Assembly: GCF_013761005.1 (NCBI RefSeq)
Contig: NZ_JACDUS010000003.1
Span: 310,001 to 374,000, forward strand
DNA: 64,000 nucleotides
From: Desulfosalsimonas propionicica
GTDB lineage: Bacteria; Desulfobacterota; Desulfobacteria; Desulfobacterales; Desulfosalsimonadaceae
Direction of reading: 5' to 3'
Of this stretch, positions 61,644 to 64,000 are shown piece by piece (the first letter of the stretch is position 1; each line of letters begins with the position of its first letter). A program made the position numbers and the translations under genes. Under the pieces are notes generated by a model, which saw only the letters and a program-made list of their open reading frames with translations, searched no databases and was not told the DNA's origin.

Positions 61644-61835
61644 ATGGCAAAGGTGGCAATCAACACGGATGAATGTGAGGGCTGTGAAACCTGTGTGGAA
61701 CTGTGTCCCGAGGTCTTCGGCTTTGACGAGGACACAGAGAAGGCCTATGTGATCAAACCCGAAGGCGGTCCTGAAGACGAAATTCAGGAGGCCATTGATT
61801 CCTGTCCCACAGAGTGCATTTACTGGGAGGAATAA
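61644..61835 (+). CDS. Ferredoxin, single [4Fe-4S] type
   Basis: 63-residue ferredoxin. Four cysteines in DECEGCETCVELCPEVF (C-x2-C-x2-C-x3-C-P) near residues 11-21 and a later CPTECIYWEE bind one [4Fe-4S] cluster, with an additional cysteine. The long acidic central loop is typical of Desulfovibrio/Geobacter-type small ferredoxins. Good AAGGGGAGG before the ATG. Likely electron carrier for enzymes such as the Rnf-type or radical SAM proteins; the partner is not shown. Confidence 0.9.
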   Translation: MAKVAINTDECEGCETCVELCPEVFGFDEDTEKAYVIKPEGGPEDEIQEAIDSCPTECIYWEE

Positions 61836-61857
61836 GCACTATTTGAACCCTAAAATT

Positions 61858-62008
61858 GACGGCTTCGTAAAAAGTGCAATATCTGCGTTGCGCTTCATCT
61901 CTCGTCATTCGACGTACGGACAAGTACGCCTCATTCCTCGAGATTCGCGCGCCTTGATCTTGAACTTTTTACTTTGCCGTCCCAAAATTGACTTTTTACG
62001 ACGCCATC
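61858..62008. repeat. Short palindromic repeat element, copy E3
   Basis: Divergent copy of unit A with ends GACGGCTTCGTAAAAAGT and TTTTTACTTTGCCGTC, then a 27-base tail ending in CTTTTTACGACGCCATC. The long unit B is absent. AAAATT lies on both sides (61852-61857 and 62009-62014), and a longer direct repeat TTGAACCCTAAAA is found at 61843 and 62013. It lies between the convergent ferredoxin and citrate synthase genes. Confidence 0.75.
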
Positions 62009-62022
62009 AAAATTGAACCCTA

Positions 62023-62057
62023 AAAAAGGCCGGCTTCTGCAAAGCGCCGGCCTTTTT
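62023..62057. terminator. Bidirectional Rho-independent terminator
   Basis: AAAAAGGCCGGC and GCCGGCCTTTTT form a 12-bp stem around TTCTGCAAAGC. It lies between the ferredoxin gene and the citrate synthase gene, both of which point towards it. Confidence 0.85.
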
Positions 62058-62081
62058 ATGGTTTCCGGTTGTTTTGCACGG

Positions 62082-63266
62082 TCAGGACGGCCGTTTTTCC
62101 ATGGGAACAAATTCGCATTCCTCCGGGCCGCAGTATTCGCCCACATACTCGGATGCCGGCCGGTAAAGGGCCGGCTTGGGGGCTGCGCCCGCAAACTGCT
62201 CCTCGATAACATGGGCGCACCAGCCCGATATTCTGGATATGGCAAAAACAGGGGTAAACAAGTCGATGGGGATTCCCATGGCGTAATAGGTGGTGGCGGA
62301 GTAGAAATCCACGTTGGGATAGATCTCTGCGCCCTTGAGTTCCCGGAAGACTTCCGCGGCTTTTTTGCGCACGGCCTCGCCGAGTTCATACCATTTCAGA
62401 TTTCCGGTTTTTTCGCCCATCTGCCGGGACATGGGCGCCAGGATCGCCGCACGGGGATCACCGTTTTTGTAAACCGCATGGCCCATGCCCATGACCTTTT
62501 CTCCGGCCTTTAGCCTGGATTCCACGTAGTTGTCCACCCGATCCAGGGCGCCGATATCGAGCAGCATCTGCATGACCCGGGCATTGGCCCCGCCGTGCAG
62601 TTCCCCGGAAAGCGAGCCGACGCCAGCCGCAGCGGCTGCATACATGTGTGCGCGGCTGGAGGCCACCTGCCGGGCGGAAAACGTGGATGCGTTAAAAGAG
62701 TGCTCTGCGTGAAGCACCAGGCAGGTATCCATGAATTTTGCGGTTTCCGGGTCCGGTGTTTCACCCGTGAGCATGAAAAGGAAATTGGCGGCATGCCCCA
62801 GTTCCGGTTTCGGGGCCAGGGGCTCCAGGCCGTTTCGGATCCGGTGCCAGGCCGCCATGATGGCCGGGAATCTGGCAATCAGACCGATGGCCGTATCCGT
62901 GGCTTTCTCCCGGCTCAGGTCCCCGGCCTCGGGATCATGGTTGGCCAGCATGGGCACGCAGGCCTGGAGGATATCCATTGGCAGTGCGTTTGCAGGCCGG
63001 GTTTTCAAAGCGGCCACAAGCTGCCCGGGAAGCGGGGTTTTTTGCGTGAGTTGCGCTTTGAAATCCGCCAGCTCTTTTTCCGGGGGCAGGTGTTCGAAGA
63101 GCAGCAGGTACGCCACTTCTTCAAAAGTGGCATTTTCGGCCAGTTCCGTGATGTTATAGCCCCGGTAAACAAGTTTTCCGGCTTTGCCGTCGACCAGGCA
63201 GATGCGGGTGCTGGCCACAGGCACTCCCCTTAAACCGGTGTTGATGATATCGCCGGGTTCAGTCAT
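62082..63266 (-). CDS. gltA: Citrate synthase
   Basis: 394-residue citrate synthase condensing acetyl-CoA and oxaloacetate. It contains LVLHAEHSFNASTFSAR with the first catalytic His, GSLSGELHGGANARVM with the second His, MGMGHAVYKNGDPRA, and VDFYSATTYYAMGIP with the catalytic Asp. The length suits the dimeric or 2-methylcitrate-synthase-like short forms found in anaerobes. The ATG at 63266 follows AGGAGG. It lies downstream of the fumarase gene on the same strand, with repeat element E4 between them. Confidence 0.93.
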   Translation of the reverse strand: MTEPGDIINTGLRGVPVASTRICLVDGKAGKLVYRGYNITELAENATFEEVAYLLLFEHLPPEKELADFKAQLTQKTPLPGQLVAALKTRPANALPMDILQACVPMLANHDPEAGDLSREKATDTAIGLIARFPAIMAAWHRIRNGLEPLAPKPELGHAANFLFMLTGETPDPETAKFMDTCLVLHAEHSFNASTFSARQVASSRAHMYAAAAAGVGSLSGELHGGANARVMQMLLDIGALDRVDNYVESRLKAGEKVMGMGHAVYKNGDPRAAILAPMSRQMGEKTGNLKWYELGEAVRKKAAEVFRELKGAEIYPNVDFYSATTYYAMGIPIDLFTPVFAISRISGWCAHVIEEQFAGAAPKPALYRPASEYVGEYCGPEECEFVPMEKRPS

Positions 63267-63300
63267 GCTTCCTCCTTGGTGGTTTCGGTGATCAAGGTTT

Positions 63301-63450
63301 GATGGCGCCGTAAAAAATCCAATATCTGCGTTACGCGCAATTTCTCAGCATTTCACGTATGGCTAAGTACGCTGCATTCTTCGAAATTGCGCAAGCCTTG
63401 ATCTTGAACTTTTACGGCGCCATCTGAAATCAGACTTTTACGGTGCCATC
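63301..63450. repeat. Short palindromic repeat element, copy E4
   Basis: Unit A (63301-63424) with GATGGCGCCGTAAAAA and TTTTACGGCGCCATC ends, then TGAAATCAGACTTTTACGG and a final TGCCATC. Compared with E2 at the same point, the 227-base unit B is missing between CAGACT and TTTTACGG. The 7-base AAGGTTT flanks both ends (63294-63300, 63451-63457); including element bases the direct repeat reaches 14. It lies between fumarase and gltA, and its last bases fall in the fumarase stop codon. Confidence 0.8.
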
Positions 63451-64000
63451 AAGGTTTGATGCTGCCGTAAAGGGCCTGCTGCAGTTGGGCTGCCGGCAGA
63501 ATGTTTTCTTCGCCGGCCACTTCCTCGATGGTCTTTCCGGTCTCATATGCCCGGGCAGCGATTTGGGCCGCCTTGTCATAGCCGGTATACGGAACCAGGC
63601 CGGTTACCACAGCAAGGCTTTTGCGGATGTTTTGTTCGCATTTTTCTTCATTGGCGACAATACCGGAAATGCATTTTTCCGCCAGTCCGCGGCCGGCATT
63701 GGCCAGGATCTTGATGGAATCAATGATGTTAAAGGCCGTCAGGGGCAGCATGAGATTGAGCTGAAAATAGCCCCCCTGGCCCGAAAGCGTAAGGGCTGTA
63801 TCATTTGCGATCACCTGGGCGGATGCCTGGACAGCCGCTTCGCACATCACGGGATTGATCTTGCCGGGCATTATGGATGATCCCGGCAGCAAGGCGGGTA
63901 GCCGGATTTCTCCGAGTCCGCATCTGGGACCGGATGCCAGCCAGCGGATGTCATTGGCAATTTTGGCAATCCCTGCGGCAACGGCTTTGATTACTCCGCT
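63449..64000 (-). CDS. fumC: Class II fumarate hydratase, C-terminal part
   Basis: The last 184 codons of a fumarase/aspartase-superfamily enzyme; the gene continues past the window edge. The signature loop GSSIMPGKINPVM with the catalytic Ser is present, as is TGYDKAAQIAARAYETGKT, which fits FumC rather than aspartate ammonia-lyase. An apparent Met at 63892 is only a TTG leucine codon inside the protein. With citrate synthase downstream on the same strand it suggests a TCA-cycle operon, now interrupted by element E4. Confidence 0.85.
   Translation of the reverse strand, partial: SGVIKAVAAGIAKIANDIRWLASGPRCGLGEIRLPALLPGSSIMPGKINPVMCEAAVQASAQVIANDTALTLSGQGGYFQLNLMLPLTAFNIIDSIKILANAGRGLAEKCISGIVANEEKCEQNIRKSLAVVTGLVPYTGYDKAAQIAARAYETGKTIEEVAGEENILPAAQLQQALYGSIKP

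Noticed and set aside
63449-64000. Aspartate ammonia-lyase
   Set aside because: TGYDKAAQIA and the C-terminal sequence fit fumarase better, and citrate synthase is next to it. Full-length sequence would settle it.

Overview
The window reads as a chromosomal stretch of an anaerobic, GC-rich Gram-negative bacterium, most likely a sulfate-reducing Desulfobacterota relative (Desulfobacterales-like). The reasons are inferential: an RnfB fused to a GltD-like flavoprotein, an octaheme c-type cytochrome, a DsrE-family protein, several radical SAM enzymes, an AmrS-type radical SAM, a lysine-aminomutase-like enzyme, NifU/NifS Fe-S assembly, ferredoxin, outer-membrane lipid transport genes and a sigma-54 regulator. 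No rRNA, tRNA, CRISPR array or intact insertion sequence was seen.

Layout. 1-4780: end of a TolC-like gene, then a membrane fusion protein and an RND permease, with a repeat element inserted between them. 4737-7253: convergent M1 aminopeptidase. 7254-7983: repeat-filled intergenic region. 7984-13100: PilZ protein, methyltransferase, AmrS-like and KamA-like radical SAM enzymes and a large uncharacterised protein. 13130-15652: leftward rnfB-gltD fusion plus rseC. 15950-22281: purine nucleoside phosphorylase, MTA/SAH deaminase, then MlaA/MlaC/RND lipid-transport genes. 22283-32762: glycogen genes (debranching enzyme, phosphorylase, synthase, branching enzyme). 32772-43364: long leftward directon with a formylglycine-generating-enzyme-like protein, a nucleotide-translocase/HEAT/cNMP fusion, glutathione synthetase and a five-gene peptide ABC transporter. 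43519-45467: acetyltransferase-like protein and a sigma-54 activator. 45468-46425: second repeat cluster and a candidate sigma-54 promoter. 46426-55185: apparent eight-gene operon of thioredoxin, octaheme cytochrome, DsrE protein, ATP-grasp enzyme, QueC-like PP-loop enzyme, radical SAM enzyme and two membrane cyclases. 55313-58529: leftward acyltransferase, B12-type radical SAM and GAF protein. 58827-61835: nifU, nifS, a small zinc-ribbon protein (leftward), universal stress protein and ferredoxin. 62082-64000: leftward citrate synthase and the end of a class II fumarase.

The strongest observation is the octaheme cytochrome gene (46759-48147). It is one reading frame interrupted by a single TGA at codon 86. 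Family-like sequence continues on both sides, and a perfect 7-bp stem with an AGGT loop lies 25-28 nt downstream. This fits selenocysteine insertion with a bacterial SECIS element. The gene heads a tightly packed operon whose combination of enzymes I do not recognise as a described pathway, preceded by a candidate sigma-54 promoter and a sigma-54 activator gene.

The second theme is a family of non-coding palindromic repeats. Four copies (90-444, 45514-45890, 61858-62008, 63301-63450) share GATGGCGCCGTAAAAA-type inverted ends and are flanked by 6-7 bp direct repeats, as in MITEs. Two copies carry an extra ~230-bp inner palindrome and two lack it. Further palindromic units lie beside them.
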